From: Ruegeria lacuscaerulensis
GTDB lineage: Bacteria > Pseudomonadota > Alphaproteobacteria > Rhodobacterales > Rhodobacteraceae
Length of the DNA stretch: 64,000 nt
Reading direction: 5' to 3'
Assembly (NCBI RefSeq): GCF_013033355.1
Contig: NZ_WQDY01000012.1
Location: 62,001 to 126,000 of the forward strand
Position numbers and translations under genes: made by a program. The notes below the pieces were generated by a model. That model worked only from the letters and a program-made list of their open reading frames with translations, was not told the DNA's origin and searched no databases. This document shows, piece after piece, positions 1 to 8,336 of the stretch; the first letter of the stretch is position 1; the number at the start of each line of letters is the position of its first letter.

Positions 1-1011
1 TCTGAAAAAATCACCCGGAACTATCGAAATACGCGCCAGATCCTGGAAGTTGCTTACGCTGTGCTATTGAACAACCTAGCAGAGGAAATGCTGGATACCG
101 CAAAAGATGACTTGGAAATTCTTGATCCCAAATACGCCAACAGATCTTTGAATGCCCCAGTTCTTTTGAAAGCCAGCAGTCTTGAAGAGGAACTGACCTA
201 CGCGGTAACTCATTTGAGAGAATTTATTCAAAAAAGTCCTGACAGCACTGCGTGTATTGTCATATCCGGTTACAAACACACCGAAGTTCAAGCGTATGCT
301 GACTATTTGGGGTTACCTGCATTAGACGGCACATTGGATCCCTTCAATGAGCCTTTGGTGATATCTGATCTCGAGCAGACCAAAGGTTACGAATTTGATA
401 CGGTTGTGATCTTGAATTGTGAGGACGGCATACTCCCCCCTGCGGGCGTCCCTAAAGACGAGCTTTATCGGTTCAGTTGCCAATTATATGTAGCGATGAC
501 ACGCGCGAAGAACGATTTATACCTTTCATATCATTCACAGAAAAGCCGTTGGCTGTCGGATATCGGTGACCAGCTCACAGAATTTGAGTGGAGTGATATC
601 GAAAGTCTTCCTGCTGAACAGCTGCTCTCGAAACCAGAGAGGCTGCCAGATGTTGAATGGTCAGAAACAAATGAGAACGACCTGTTTGGACTAAGTGGCC
701 ACCAATTTTGCTTTACGAAACATGCTATGGGGCTCTCCAACGAGACGATAGATAAGCTGATTGAATTGGTCGACGGTAAAGGATTGAGGGCCGCAGGTGG
801 CCGTGGAAGCTTAAAGTGGCGATCCGTCAGGAATGCGATTATGGCGGTTGAAAGCGAAGCAAATGCGAGGAGGGTGTTTGGTCCTCAGGTTTCCAAGGAG
901 TTGCGCGAGAAATTCAGCCAGGAACTGGGGTTGGTATCGACGACTGGAACGACACCAAGTGGAGCGAGGCCAGGTCGGCGAATTTTAACTCTCAACAGTA
1001 AGTTATTATAA
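1..1011 (+). CDS. UvrD/Rep-like helicase, C-terminal part (5' end outside window)
   Basis: The frame is open from base 1, so the gene starts before the window; the first in-frame start-like codon (GTG at 61) is internal. The first residues read NYRNTRQI, the superfamily-1 helicase motif IV pattern. Further on come a motif V-like segment (QTKGYEFDTVVI) and a motif VI-like segment (LYVAMTRAKNDL). This is the C-terminal half of a UvrD/Rep-type 3'-5' DNA helicase. After motif VI there are about 150 residues I do not recognise, ending in a basic, proline-containing tail. Such helicases often partner nucleases in defence or repair loci; the partner would lie left of the window. The family call is secure, the role is not. 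Confidence 0.85.
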   Translation, partial: SEKITRNYRNTRQILEVAYAVLLNNLAEEMLDTAKDDLEILDPKYANRSLNAPVLLKASSLEEELTYAVTHLREFIQKSPDSTACIVISGYKHTEVQAYADYLGLPALDGTLDPFNEPLVISDLEQTKGYEFDTVVILNCEDGILPPAGVPKDELYRFSCQLYVAMTRAKNDLYLSYHSQKSRWLSDIGDQLTEFEWSDIESLPAEQLLSKPERLPDVEWSETNENDLFGLSGHQFCFTKHAMGLSNETIDKLIELVDGKGLRAAGGRGSLKWRSVRNAIMAVESEANARRVFGPQVSKELREKFSQELGLVSTTGTTPSGARPGRRILTLNSKLL

Positions 1012-1291
1012 GTGAGTTGGCAGCTTGGATTTTGACGCTGGTATGAGGACGTTCAGGCAATGTCGCCGAGGGTCAGTTTGTTGCCGGCAAGCGACGCAGA
1101 AGCACCAGATCTCGCCTGAACAGGACGCCTGACGTAGAGTCGCGCCTGCGACGGTCCTGATCAACTTATTTGTTAGGTAGCGCCCGTATCTTTGTTGGGA
1201 TAATCCTTCTGTCGTGACACCAGTTTCACAGACCAGAACAAGATTCTAAATCTTCAGTCGGTCGCTCCGAACCACGGCGACTCGCTCGGAC

Positions 1292-1567
1292 TTATGATCC
1301 TAAGGCTTTTTCCAGTCGAACGACTGTTTCTTCAAGTTTCCTTACACGCTCTGAAAGCGTTGGCCTGGTCTGAGCCATTGGTGCGTCATCTTGAGCCACT
1401 TGCGCTTCATTTGATGCAGGCACCCAGAACCCAGTTTCTTTTAAGTATGATTCGACGGCGCCTGCGATCACACCGTTTCTGGTCTCGTCAGGGTTCTCCG
1501 AAAGGTAGTGCTCCAGCGCTTGCAATCTTCGAGCTCCGAGGCGTATCGATATTGGTTTGTCTTCCAT
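1292..1567 (-). CDS. Small ribbon-helix-helix-like DNA-binding protein
   Basis: This is a 91-aa protein. The N-terminus has a short beta-like strand (KPISIRLGARRLQALEHYL) followed by two predicted helices, as in CopG/Arc ribbon-helix-helix repressors. The C-terminus is a heptad-like helix (ERVRKLEETVVRLEKAL) suited to dimerisation. The ATG at 1565-1567 is preceded on the minus strand by a weak GGG-type ribosome site. Upstream lie two overlapping perfect palindromes (1626-1644), plausible autoregulatory operators. It stands alone: no toxin gene follows within 280 bases, and 1012-1291 shows no supported gene. It may be an orphan antitoxin or an element regulator. The RHH call is by pattern only. 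Confidence 0.6.
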   Translation of the reverse strand: MEDKPISIRLGARRLQALEHYLSENPDETRNGVIAGAVESYLKETGFWVPASNEAQVAQDDAPMAQTRPTLSERVRKLEETVVRLEKALGS

Positions 1568-1604
1568 TTCAACCCTTTAGCGTGATTATTACACTTTTGT
1601 GTAC

Positions 1605-1644
1605 ACGTATTACATTTTTACTTGCAATACGTATTACGTAATAC
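1605..1644. promoter_or_regulatory. Overlapping palindromic operators upstream of the RHH-like gene
   Basis: The 9-mer acgtattac occurs at 1605-1613 and again at 1629-1637. Around the second copy, AATACGTATT (1626-1635) is a perfect 10-bp palindrome and GTATTACGTAATAC (1631-1644) is a perfect 14-bp palindrome. They lie 40-80 bases upstream of the ATG at 1567 on the minus strand. Repeated palindromic half-sites are what RHH repressors usually bind, so autoregulation is the likely reading (inference). Confidence 0.55.
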
Positions 1645-1660
1645 TATATGTTTTTCATCC

Positions 1661-2016
1661 AGGCAATGATGCTAAAGCGTCTGGCGGTGCAATGTGGTGC
1701 AACGGCCTGGTGATCCAAATGAACAGCTTTGCGGGATCTCTCGTGATCTAATTGCGCGTTAGCAATCAAGATTAGATTGGGGTGATCGCTAAAGACGAAT
1801 TGGAACCCGGACGCGGGTTCTTAGGCCGTGCGCCGAACAACCGTTTGCATGGGACGGTAAGGCGGATGCAGAGCTATAGTGGCTCGTTGGGGGTCGTGTA
1901 AGGCGGTTTCCAAGTGTCGGGGTAACTCTAACCCGGCTGCAGGTTCCCTCGCTGGCACGAGGGTTGTGGGTAATCCTTAATCCCACCGGTCGCAAGTATT
2001 GGGCGAGGATAGCAAA
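1661..2016. ncRNA. Structured non-coding stretch, candidate RNA (part 1)
   Basis: No gene is supported between 1568 and 2016. Instead there are several potential stem-loops: ATCTAATTGC/GCAAT..ATTAGAT around 1746-1778, GAACCCG/CGGGTTC around 1803-1820, and CCCTCG/CGAGGG around 1946-1961. A GGGTAA motif appears at about 1920 and 1968 and recurs downstream near 2404 and 2461. This suggests a structured transcript that spans the basic protein gene at 2017-2295. I recognise no known RNA family (not tRNA, tmRNA, RNase P or a canonical group II intron 5' end). Strand is uncertain; plus is favoured because the enclosed gene is on plus. Confidence 0.3.
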
Positions 2017-2295
2017 ATGAGACTTGAAAGCCTGGAGCAATTCAAAAAACGGCGTAGTCGCGTCGCGAAACCTAACCGGTCAATGATGTCAACGGCATAC
2101 TTTAACAGACGAAGGAAACGGTTGGGGAGAATTCGGGCTCGCAATTCAATGTGTCGACTAAATGCATTCTGCAATGGTCGACTGGGATACCGTCCGCTGC
2201 GACAACGCAAGTTGGAACGTGATGCGGAATATCTTCTTTTGAAATTGCTTATGCAGGTCGAGAAAGAAGGAGCAAAGAACAAACCGAGGGACTGA
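2017..2295 (+). CDS. Very basic 92-aa protein of unknown function
   Basis: The ATG at 2017 has GAGGAT about 7 bases upstream; a TTG at 1999 in the same frame is less likely. The protein is extremely rich in Arg and Lys (for example KKRRSR, RRRKRLGRIRAR and RPLRQRKLERD), with a short Leu-rich helix near the C-terminus. No family is recognised. The composition resembles small RNA-binding or ribosomal-type proteins. It sits between two segments with strong hairpin potential and shared GGGTAA motifs, so binding to a local RNA is a reasonable inference. It could also be a chance open frame in GC-rich structured DNA. Confidence 0.45.
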   Translation: MRLESLEQFKKRRSRVAKPNRSMMSTAYFNRRRKRLGRIRARNSMCRLNAFCNGRLGYRPLRQRKLERDAEYLLLKLLMQVEKEGAKNKPRD

Positions 2296-2521
2296 TCCTC
2301 TCCCGGTTGCGGTGCATCGAACGATGGCATGCCAGTGCCATAAGATGGCTGTGGGTCGTCGTGACCCTGTCGACGTAGTTAATCACTATGGCGACAAGCC
2401 CGTGGGTAACTCCATGGAACAGGCTCCGGGTACGCGAGGCAAAGGACCAGCGCCCGGTTGAGGGTAACCACCCCCTCCCGCATTCAATCAAACGAAATAG
2501 AGTAATTTAAGGAGTGAAAAC
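2296..2521. ncRNA. Structured non-coding stretch, candidate RNA (part 2) and leader of the next gene
   Basis: This segment carries the hairpin GGGTC-gtcgt-GACCC (about 2352-2366), a GAGGG/CCCTC stem near 2459-2477, and two copies of the GGGTAA motif also seen in 1661-2016. It ends in an A-rich leader with AAGGAG just before the ATG at 2522. It may be the 3' part of the same structured transcript or a long regulated 5' leader. Confidence 0.28.
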
Positions 2522-2752
2522 ATGTCGATCGATAGCCCAAAAGGACTGGCGGCGATTATTATCATGGGTGATGGAAAAAGAGCCGAGGCCGTCGAAGCAA
2601 TCATTCAAGCGTTTCCCAACCTTTCGGAGGACGAAGCTCATAATGCAGTGTCCATGGCCCAGAGAGATTTTCTGGGTCAGTTGAGAATAACTGAAGTCTC
2701 TGGCTACACCGTTTTCAATGGGGCTAAATCAGGAGACTGCCCATTTGAATAA
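2522..2752 (+). CDS. Hypothetical 76-aa protein
   Basis: This small acidic to neutral protein starts at an ATG preceded by a strong AAGGAG ribosome site. It begins with a hydrophobic strand (GLAAIIIMGDGKRAEAVEAI) followed by a region likely to be helical. The family is not recognised. It lies about 280 bases upstream of the GHKL-ATPase operon in the same direction and may be its first gene or the last gene of the structured-RNA locus. The spacer 2753-3033 has an open frame in another register, but that frame overlaps both neighbours and lacks a ribosome site, so I do not call it. Confidence 0.6.
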   Translation: MSIDSPKGLAAIIIMGDGKRAEAVEAIIQAFPNLSEDEAHNAVSMAQRDFLGQLRITEVSGYTVFNGAKSGDCPFE

Positions 2753-3033
2753 ACCGGTGCAAAATACGCAGCACTCGGCATTTCGTCTTCGTGTTCTAAC
2801 GGTCGCGGATGCGAACTTCGAAGTGACAAAAACAACTCGAATTCAAGAATTTCGCCTAGATTGCGCCCTCTCGCCAACCAGACTGCAAACCTCAAAAGGC
2901 AAATTGCGTTCTATGGCGAACAGGAAAAACAAACTGTCAGTTTTTCGAAAACATGCGGCCGAAATTCTGCCCACTTTTTCTTCAACGGTAACCGGAAATT
3001 ACTGCATATTCCAATGCTTGGGGGTCAACAGCA

Positions 3034-3660
3034 ATGAGCATCTCTATGAATGAAAGTGACAAGACACGGCTGGAACGCGAAATAGGCGGTTTCAGTATCC
3101 GACCGGCTGGCCAGCGTGTACTGGAAGGGCAGGACGTTTCGGGAACAAAAGGGCAAGCAATCTGCGACGTTTTTGACGTCGCATACAAGTCGACCAAAAT
3201 CGAAGTGCTCGACTGCAAATGGCCCTCAGGCGCACGCGATTTTCGTCCAGCCGCGGTATTTTCCGGCCCCCGATCAATCCAGCATCTGCAGCGTGGTCGT
3301 CTCAGAATGGGCATTTCGGATGCGGAGAACCCGGTAGGTGCCTCATGGTGTGAACTTCGGCTTGCTAAAATTAAACCCGAAAGTGACGGATGGTCTAACT
3401 TGTGTTCGGCTGGACCCGAACAGCTGAAAGCCGCCTCAGGTATCGATTTGTTTGAAGTCTTAAGAACAGAGACCGGTGTATTTGCGATCGGAACCAAAGA
3501 AGACGTACTGAACCGGACAGACAAAACCCGCGGGCGTCTTTGCATGACCTTTCCAAAAGGTGATCAGCTATCGCCGCTAGTTGCTTTTGTAGCGACGCGC
3601 ATCATGCCCCTCGAAAATGCGGAAACGAAATCCCCGGTCGTAATTCAGACCGCTGACTGA
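3034..3660 (+). CDS. Hypothetical 208-aa protein, first gene of the GHKL-ATPase operon
   Basis: No family is recognised. The protein looks like a soluble alpha/beta protein, without a signal peptide or membrane segment. ATG 3034 is used; an in-frame ATG at 3049 is the alternative. It is 52 bases upstream of the GHKL ATPase gene, and the next three genes overlap one another, so the four probably form one transcription unit. Two central segments look like beta-strands around conserved-looking Trp and Arg residues, but no catalytic motif is obvious. The role can only be inferred from context as a partner of the ATPase in a defence-island operon. Confidence 0.7.
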   Translation: MSISMNESDKTRLEREIGGFSIRPAGQRVLEGQDVSGTKGQAICDVFDVAYKSTKIEVLDCKWPSGARDFRPAAVFSGPRSIQHLQRGRLRMGISDAENPVGASWCELRLAKIKPESDGWSNLCSAGPEQLKAASGIDLFEVLRTETGVFAIGTKEDVLNRTDKTRGRLCMTFPKGDQLSPLVAFVATRIMPLENAETKSPVVIQTAD

Positions 3661-3712
3661 ACAGAAAAAACCGTCCGTGGTTTGACGGAATGCCGATACA
3701 GGAGACAGATTT

Positions 3713-5608
3713 ATGAGCCAGACTGCCTTGAAATTCATTCCAAACGTCGCCGGCGAAGTTGAAGGGCTCGGCCACGCTGGAATCGAGACATTCCGCGACA
3801 CTCCTTACACCAGCTGTGCTAGAGAAGCTGGCCAGAACTCGCTTGATGCTGCGGAAGGGAAGCCGGTGCAGCTCAGGTTTCGAAAAAAGCTGATTGAAGC
3901 AAAAAAAATTCCCGACCTGAAAAAACTTCAGTCAACAATCGACCAGTGTTACGCCGCCGCGAACAGCCAAGGTGACGACAAAGATAAGGATTTTTTCAAG
4001 CAAGCCAAAAAAGTCGCGGCTCAAAGCCAGATCCCGGTACTTGAAATAGCTGATTTCAGTACGACCGGCCTGGAAGGACCTCCTAATGATGTAGGTTCAA
4101 AATTTCACGCTCTGGTCAAAAGCAGTGGAAAAAGCAACAAGAGTTCTGAGACTTCTGGTGGTTCTTTCGGTATCGGAAAGAATGCGACTTTTGCCGTCTC
4201 CGACCTTCGTACTGTCTTTTATTCGACCCTCTACGGACCGGAAACTGATCTGAAAACCGCAGTGCAGGGGAAAGTCCAACTCGTTTCTCACAAAGATGAA
4301 AACCTGAACGATATGACTGCCAAAGGCTATTGGGGTCTCAAAGATGACTTTGCGGCAGTTGAGGATCCCTATCTGGTTGAAGACTGGCTGCGCCGGGAGA
4401 AGAAGGGTGCATCCGTACTTTCCATTGGGTTCCGATCCCAGAAGGACTGGGTAGACCGCATGGTTGTGGCACTGGTTTCGAACTTCTTCTGCGCGATCGC
4501 CGACAGCGAAATAGTCTTTAACGTTGGTGATGACGAAACGGGCGAAGAAAGAGAAGTAAACGCTTCCACTCTTCCGAATCTTCTTGAAGACGACGCAGTC
4601 AAAGCGGCAGCCGAAGAGGCCTCGCACAGCGATGATCTCGACATTGCAAGGCATCTGTACGATTGCCGCACTTCCGGCGAGTCAGTTGAAACCAATTTTG
4701 AAATTCAGGGGTTGGGGAAATTTGCGGCACGTATCCTCGTTCGGGAGGGAATGCCAAGACGTGTCGGATTTGTCAGAAACGGAATGCTCATCACACAGTC
4801 TCTTGAGCACTTCGGGGATAAGTTTTTAAGATTCCCAGGAAAAAAAGACTTCGTAATGCTTGTTGAGCCTGCTGATAACGCTGCAGGTCGGGTTCTCAAG
4901 TCAATCGAAAACCCACAGCACAATGCCTTTTCTGCCGGTCGTCTTGATGACCCGGTAAAAGAGCGGCGCGTTAAACTGGCCATGCAGCAACTCATTGGAA
5001 AGATCCGTGAAACCATCGCGCTGAATGCCGAAGCTATGATCGGAGACACTGTTAAGCTTGATGAGCTCGGCGAGTTTTTTGCCGATGCTGGTGATGAAGA
5101 TACGAAAATCAGCTCTGATGAAAAGGACCCGCAGACTCTAGTTTATTCTGCAGTAAAAAAGCGCAGGCCAAAAACTCCAAAACAACCAGCACCGGGCTCA
5201 ATAGGTGATCTGGGTGGTGCTGGAAATCTGGGAGGCGCCGGCGGCGCAGGCACTAGTGGTAAAGGAACCGGCAAAGGTACAGGGAGCGGGGGTAGTGGAA
5301 CTACAGGGAACATCATTCCTGTTGCACTACAGGAGATCCGCAACGTCGATCGCGGCCCAAGAGAGAGAGCTGTATTCTTCACACCAGATGCCTCAGGTCG
5401 ACTGGAGCTGATACTTCGCGCGACGGGAGTTTACGATAGCTCTGAGCTGAATGTCGCTCAGGTTTCCGGACCTGACGAGGCTGAGGTTCGGAATGGAAGA
5501 CTGCTTCTCACTGCTGCTGAAGGTGAACGTATCTCCCTACATGTGGCTTTTGACCAGGATTACACGGGACCAATTGAGATGCTCGCAACAAAAGGAGATG
5601 AAAAATGA
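3713..5608 (+). CDS. GHKL (Hsp90/MutL/MORC-type) ATPase with Gly-rich linker and C-terminal beta domain
   Basis: This 631-aa protein has the three Bergerat-fold signatures: N box REAGQNSLDA (residues 37-46), G1-like box DFSTTGL (114-120) and G2 box GGSFGIGK (149-156). It therefore should bind ATP and dimerise through its N-terminal domain, as MutL and MORC proteins do. About 200 middle residues may hold an S5-like transducer domain. Residues around 493-532 form an almost pure Gly/Ser/Thr/Lys linker, and the last 100 residues look beta-rich. The stop overlaps the next gene's ATG (ATGA at 5605). Prokaryotic GHKL ATPases are known in restriction-like operons with helicases and nucleases, but neither is encoded here. 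The ATPase call is firm; the system is unknown. Confidence 0.8.
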   Translation: MSQTALKFIPNVAGEVEGLGHAGIETFRDTPYTSCAREAGQNSLDAAEGKPVQLRFRKKLIEAKKIPDLKKLQSTIDQCYAAANSQGDDKDKDFFKQAKKVAAQSQIPVLEIADFSTTGLEGPPNDVGSKFHALVKSSGKSNKSSETSGGSFGIGKNATFAVSDLRTVFYSTLYGPETDLKTAVQGKVQLVSHKDENLNDMTAKGYWGLKDDFAAVEDPYLVEDWLRREKKGASVLSIGFRSQKDWVDRMVVALVSNFFCAIADSEIVFNVGDDETGEEREVNASTLPNLLEDDAVKAAAEEASHSDDLDIARHLYDCRTSGESVETNFEIQGLGKFAARILVREGMPRRVGFVRNGMLITQSLEHFGDKFLRFPGKKDFVMLVEPADNAAGRVLKSIENPQHNAFSAGRLDDPVKERRVKLAMQQLIGKIRETIALNAEAMIGDTVKLDELGEFFADAGDEDTKISSDEKDPQTLVYSAVKKRRPKTPKQPAPGSIGDLGGAGNLGGAGGAGTSGKGTGKGTGSGGSGTTGNIIPVALQEIRNVDRGPRERAVFFTPDASGRLELILRATGVYDSSELNVAQVSGPDEAEVRNGRLLLTAAEGERISLHVAFDQDYTGPIEMLATKGDEK

Positions 5609-6438
5609 AAATTGATGCATCTTCTCATTTCCCTCACCCAGTTCTGTGCGACGGAAACGGAGACTTCAGAAATGGTGAATTCGAAATTGAGATCCAAGTT
5701 CACGAAACCATCGGGGCCGAGATTGAGCTAGAATATGAAATCAAGCTCACCGAGAAGGATCTCAATAGTCTTAGGGAGCAGGGCATAGTAAAGGCTGGAG
5801 CTTTTATTCGCTGCCGTGACACTTTTTACTCAGAGCTAAAAGAGGCGGAGAACCTCAAGGGGACCTGGCATTTAGATAACTCCCTTCTGTTTGGCGAAGT
5901 CGAAATTAAACCTCTGATTTGGCTTGAGAAAGATCTCCGCGACTGGTCGAGTTCCGGCTTCAATGAGGAGTTCGGAGAAACAATCAGCGTAGCAAGATCT
6001 GAAGTCATAGGAATTGGTGCGGATGCTTCTTTCAATATCGGTAAGGACAAGCTCAAACGGTTTGAAAGCATCTTTGAACTGGTTGAAGCTCAGGACGTCG
6101 AAAAGGGCACTGTAAAAATTGATCTGAGCACCGACGCAATCCAGATCAGAGTTGCGCCAGAACTGTTCAGAACCGTTCACCAGATGCGGAACAGAAAAAT
6201 GTTTGAACCCGTTCTTCTGAACGGAATATATCTGCCTGTCATTATGGAAGTTCTCGATAATCTAAACGACTCATCGAGTTTTGAGGATAAGTCCTGGCAT
6301 CGGGTGTTCATCGCCAAGTGTCAGCACCTTGGCATCAATACCGAAGACCCAGTTCTGCTTGAAAATGCGCAGAAACTCCTCGCTTCACCAATTGGAAAGC
6401 TTGAGCAGTCATTTGAGGAAATGAATCGTCATGCCTAA
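5605..6438 (+). CDS. Hypothetical 277-aa protein of the GHKL operon
   Basis: This protein is translationally coupled to the ATPase gene by a 4-base ATGA overlap. The N-terminal 150 residues are acidic and look rich in beta-strands; the C-terminal half is more helical. There is no signal peptide, membrane segment, nucleotide-binding loop or nuclease motif that I can identify. The 8-base overlap with the following gene indicates that the ATPase and the two downstream proteins are made in fixed proportion, which suggests a complex. Family not recognised. Confidence 0.7.
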   Translation: MKIDASSHFPHPVLCDGNGDFRNGEFEIEIQVHETIGAEIELEYEIKLTEKDLNSLREQGIVKAGAFIRCRDTFYSELKEAENLKGTWHLDNSLLFGEVEIKPLIWLEKDLRDWSSSGFNEEFGETISVARSEVIGIGADASFNIGKDKLKRFESIFELVEAQDVEKGTVKIDLSTDAIQIRVAPELFRTVHQMRNRKMFEPVLLNGIYLPVIMEVLDNLNDSSSFEDKSWHRVFIAKCQHLGINTEDPVLLENAQKLLASPIGKLEQSFEEMNRHA

Positions 6439-7258
6439 ACTAGTTTATTTTTCAGAATCTGTTCTTGCAGAACTAAAGCTAAACGCAAGAAAGAACCTCG
6501 ACAGGTATTTTGATACCGGGTTTCAGGATCTGGCTGGTCACAACGGTTGGTCGATTGCTCTGGACGCCATCGAATACGATCCGATGCTGCCAGAAAGTCT
6601 CGACGGTACCCCCGGACAGGGATCAGAAATCCAGAATTCGCTCACAGTTTTTAATCTGATCTCTGGGATGACGCCGGCAGTTGCCACGGAGGAACGCGTG
6701 TGGGCACGGTTGACCCATGTTGAGTGTTTTGGGTACGCGAGCAAACGCTGGCCTCTCAAAGAGCAGAAGCAGATTTCCGCCATAGGTAAACTGATTTCTG
6801 GTCGCCAAAAGGTGGCCGAGGCAGCCAAAGATATCGAAGGGTTCAACCTCCGTCAGGTAAATAAGCATTATTTTGCAAAGGGCCGGACGGGTGTCCGTGA
6901 CGACAATGCACTGTCTCGACTCTGGTGGAACGCCTACATTGCGAGTCGAGTTGAACCGGAACAGCCAGAAGAGGCATTAAAAGTCATTCTGAAGACTGCG
7001 GATATACGACAGGCTCTGATTGAACGCCCAATGCTAAGCAACCGCATGCAGCTAATGAGAGGTATCGTTCGCACCATGCGAAACCACCCAGAACTGACCG
7101 CGTCCGAAGCAGTCTTCCGGCGGTTCATGGTATCGCTGAATGTTCGTGGAGGAGGTGTACTTTTTGAAGCGATGGACGATGGGAGCGTCGAAGAAGTTCT
7201 GAAGTATTGTTTCGATGATGCCATCGAAGGTGGAAAATCTGGCACACAGGCTGCTTAA
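6431..7258 (+). CDS. Hypothetical 275-aa protein, last gene of the GHKL operon (possibly DUF6339)
   Basis: The start overlaps the previous gene by 8 bases. A central segment with ARLTHVECF and, later, NALSRLWWNAY resembles, from memory only, the DUF6339 family of uncharacterised bacterial proteins. The rest appears helical, and the C-terminus is a low-complexity tail. No enzymatic motif is seen. Its position at the end of an overlapping ATPase operon inside a defence-rich island makes a defence effector or adaptor plausible, but this is inference. Confidence 0.65.
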   Translation: MPKLVYFSESVLAELKLNARKNLDRYFDTGFQDLAGHNGWSIALDAIEYDPMLPESLDGTPGQGSEIQNSLTVFNLISGMTPAVATEERVWARLTHVECFGYASKRWPLKEQKQISAIGKLISGRQKVAEAAKDIEGFNLRQVNKHYFAKGRTGVRDDNALSRLWWNAYIASRVEPEQPEEALKVILKTADIRQALIERPMLSNRMQLMRGIVRTMRNHPELTASEAVFRRFMVSLNVRGGGVLFEAMDDGSVEEVLKYCFDDAIEGGKSGTQAA

Positions 7259-7766
7259 GCGCTTACGTAGCTATTTCACCGTCTGCGAGGTCACTCAGTT
7301 GTATCACGGGAGTCAGTTTGCGGGCTCCCGCGATGCAAAGTCAGTTCGTATGGTTGGGGCAGTTTCAGCTGTTCGAAAAATCGTCTGAAATAGGTAAAGG
7401 GAACCGTCCTGCACAAGCCCGCCTATTAAGTGGCAATTGGTCCATTTGCATAGCTGGTGAAATGACCGTCTGGCTGGAAGATCAGCACAGGCCATCTTTC
7501 AAACTGTCGTCGGATACAATTTCGTTGTTCGCAAACAGATCCATGTGTTGAGCGTGAATAAAGTTGGTCTCAGAGATCTGATGGTTCTGCACGATGCTCA
7601 AATCCGCCCCTCTGGGGAGAAAGCGGGGATTGGCGAAGATGACTATGCCTCGCTCGAATTGACTGGCAAAGTGTTTGCAGACCCAAAATGTCTATGACCT
7701 ACGCGCTCATTTACCTGTCCGAAGTTAGCCAGTGTAAACTAAAAGGGTCCGGAGCTGGGCTCGAAC
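7259..7766. other. Gene-poor spacer with a possible gene remnant
   Basis: No complete gene is supported over these 508 bases. From 7461 to 7697 (plus) a frame stays open for 78 codons without a convincing start and contains a protein-like stretch (LRDLMVLHDAQIRPSG and DDYASLELTGKVFADP). This vaguely recalls phage tail-tube proteins and may be a decayed fragment. The remainder looks like intergenic sequence at the convergent end of the GHKL operon and the toxin-antitoxin-like pair. Confidence 0.3.
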
Positions 7767-8336
7767 TCACGCACCAGCTTGGATTTGATAAGCCGACGGG
7801 ATGTCTTTTTGGTCGTTCGCTCGGAACTCCATGCTCTCTGGGTCGACTTCGCCGAGCGCAATTCGGGCGTTCAGAGTTTGAGCACCAACTCCGGCGTTCA
7901 GCCACGCCTCAGCTTCATGCATGTCGAAACGAGCCTTCCGACGACCCGTAGTTACAATTGTCACGATAGCCTGAGCAACTTCGGTGATGCGATAATAACC
8001 AGCTACGGCCGGCGGAGGCATTTCACGGCGCTTCTGAAGAGCCTGACGCTTTACATCCAGCTTCTTTGCTACGTCGGCGAGACTTACAAGGTCCGGCCGA
8101 ACCTCACGGAGAGCGCTCCCTTTCGGCAGTTGCTGCAGAATTTCACGCGCAGCGCTCACGATGACACTCTCAGCGTCCTCACCTTCCATTTCGAGTGCTA
8201 CAGCAAGAAGGCCCGACGTACCGGTGCCAACGACTGCTTCTTCGAAGCCAGCCTCGAATACGGCGTTCGACAGGTCAAGCGCATCGTGCTCACCATCAGG
8301 GATGGCGAAGATGATGTCGAATTCGAATTTAGTCAT
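7767..8336 (-). CDS. HTH-containing antitoxin-like protein (189 aa)
   Basis: The N-terminal 80 residues look like an alpha/beta domain (FDIIFAIPDGEHDALDLS). The middle contains a helix-turn-helix-like segment (LVSLADVAKKLDVKRQALQKRR) followed by a recognition-type stretch (YYRITEVAQAI). The gene follows the 88-aa gene with an 8-base overlap (8329-8336), in the order small HicA-like protein then DNA-binding protein. This resembles a toxin-antitoxin operon in which the second protein neutralises and autoregulates. Both read leftwards from 8595. The pairing is supported by context; the function is inferred. Confidence 0.6.
   Translation of the reverse strand: MTKFEFDIIFAIPDGEHDALDLSNAVFEAGFEEAVVGTGTSGLLAVALEMEGEDAESVIVSAAREILQQLPKGSALREVRPDLVSLADVAKKLDVKRQALQKRREMPPPAVAGYYRITEVAQAIVTIVTTGRRKARFDMHEAEAWLNAGVGAQTLNARIALGEVDPESMEFRANDQKDIPSAYQIQAGA

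Noticed and set aside
1820..1850. Group II intron 5' end suggested by GTGCGCC at 1828
   Set aside because: No intron-encoded reverse transcriptase and no domain V-like hairpin are nearby.
2718..3053. Open frame of 111 codons between the 76-aa gene and the GHKL operon
   Set aside because: It overlaps both neighbours, lacks a ribosome site and its translation has no protein-like pattern.
5143..5382. Minus-strand Pro-rich frame opposite the Gly-rich linker of the GHKL ATPase
   Set aside because: It is the antisense reading of a Gly/Ser repeat.
7705..7800. Minus-strand segment resembling a tRNA 3' end (GAGTTCGAGCCC)
   Set aside because: The T-stem does not pair properly and there is no CCA or cloverleaf.
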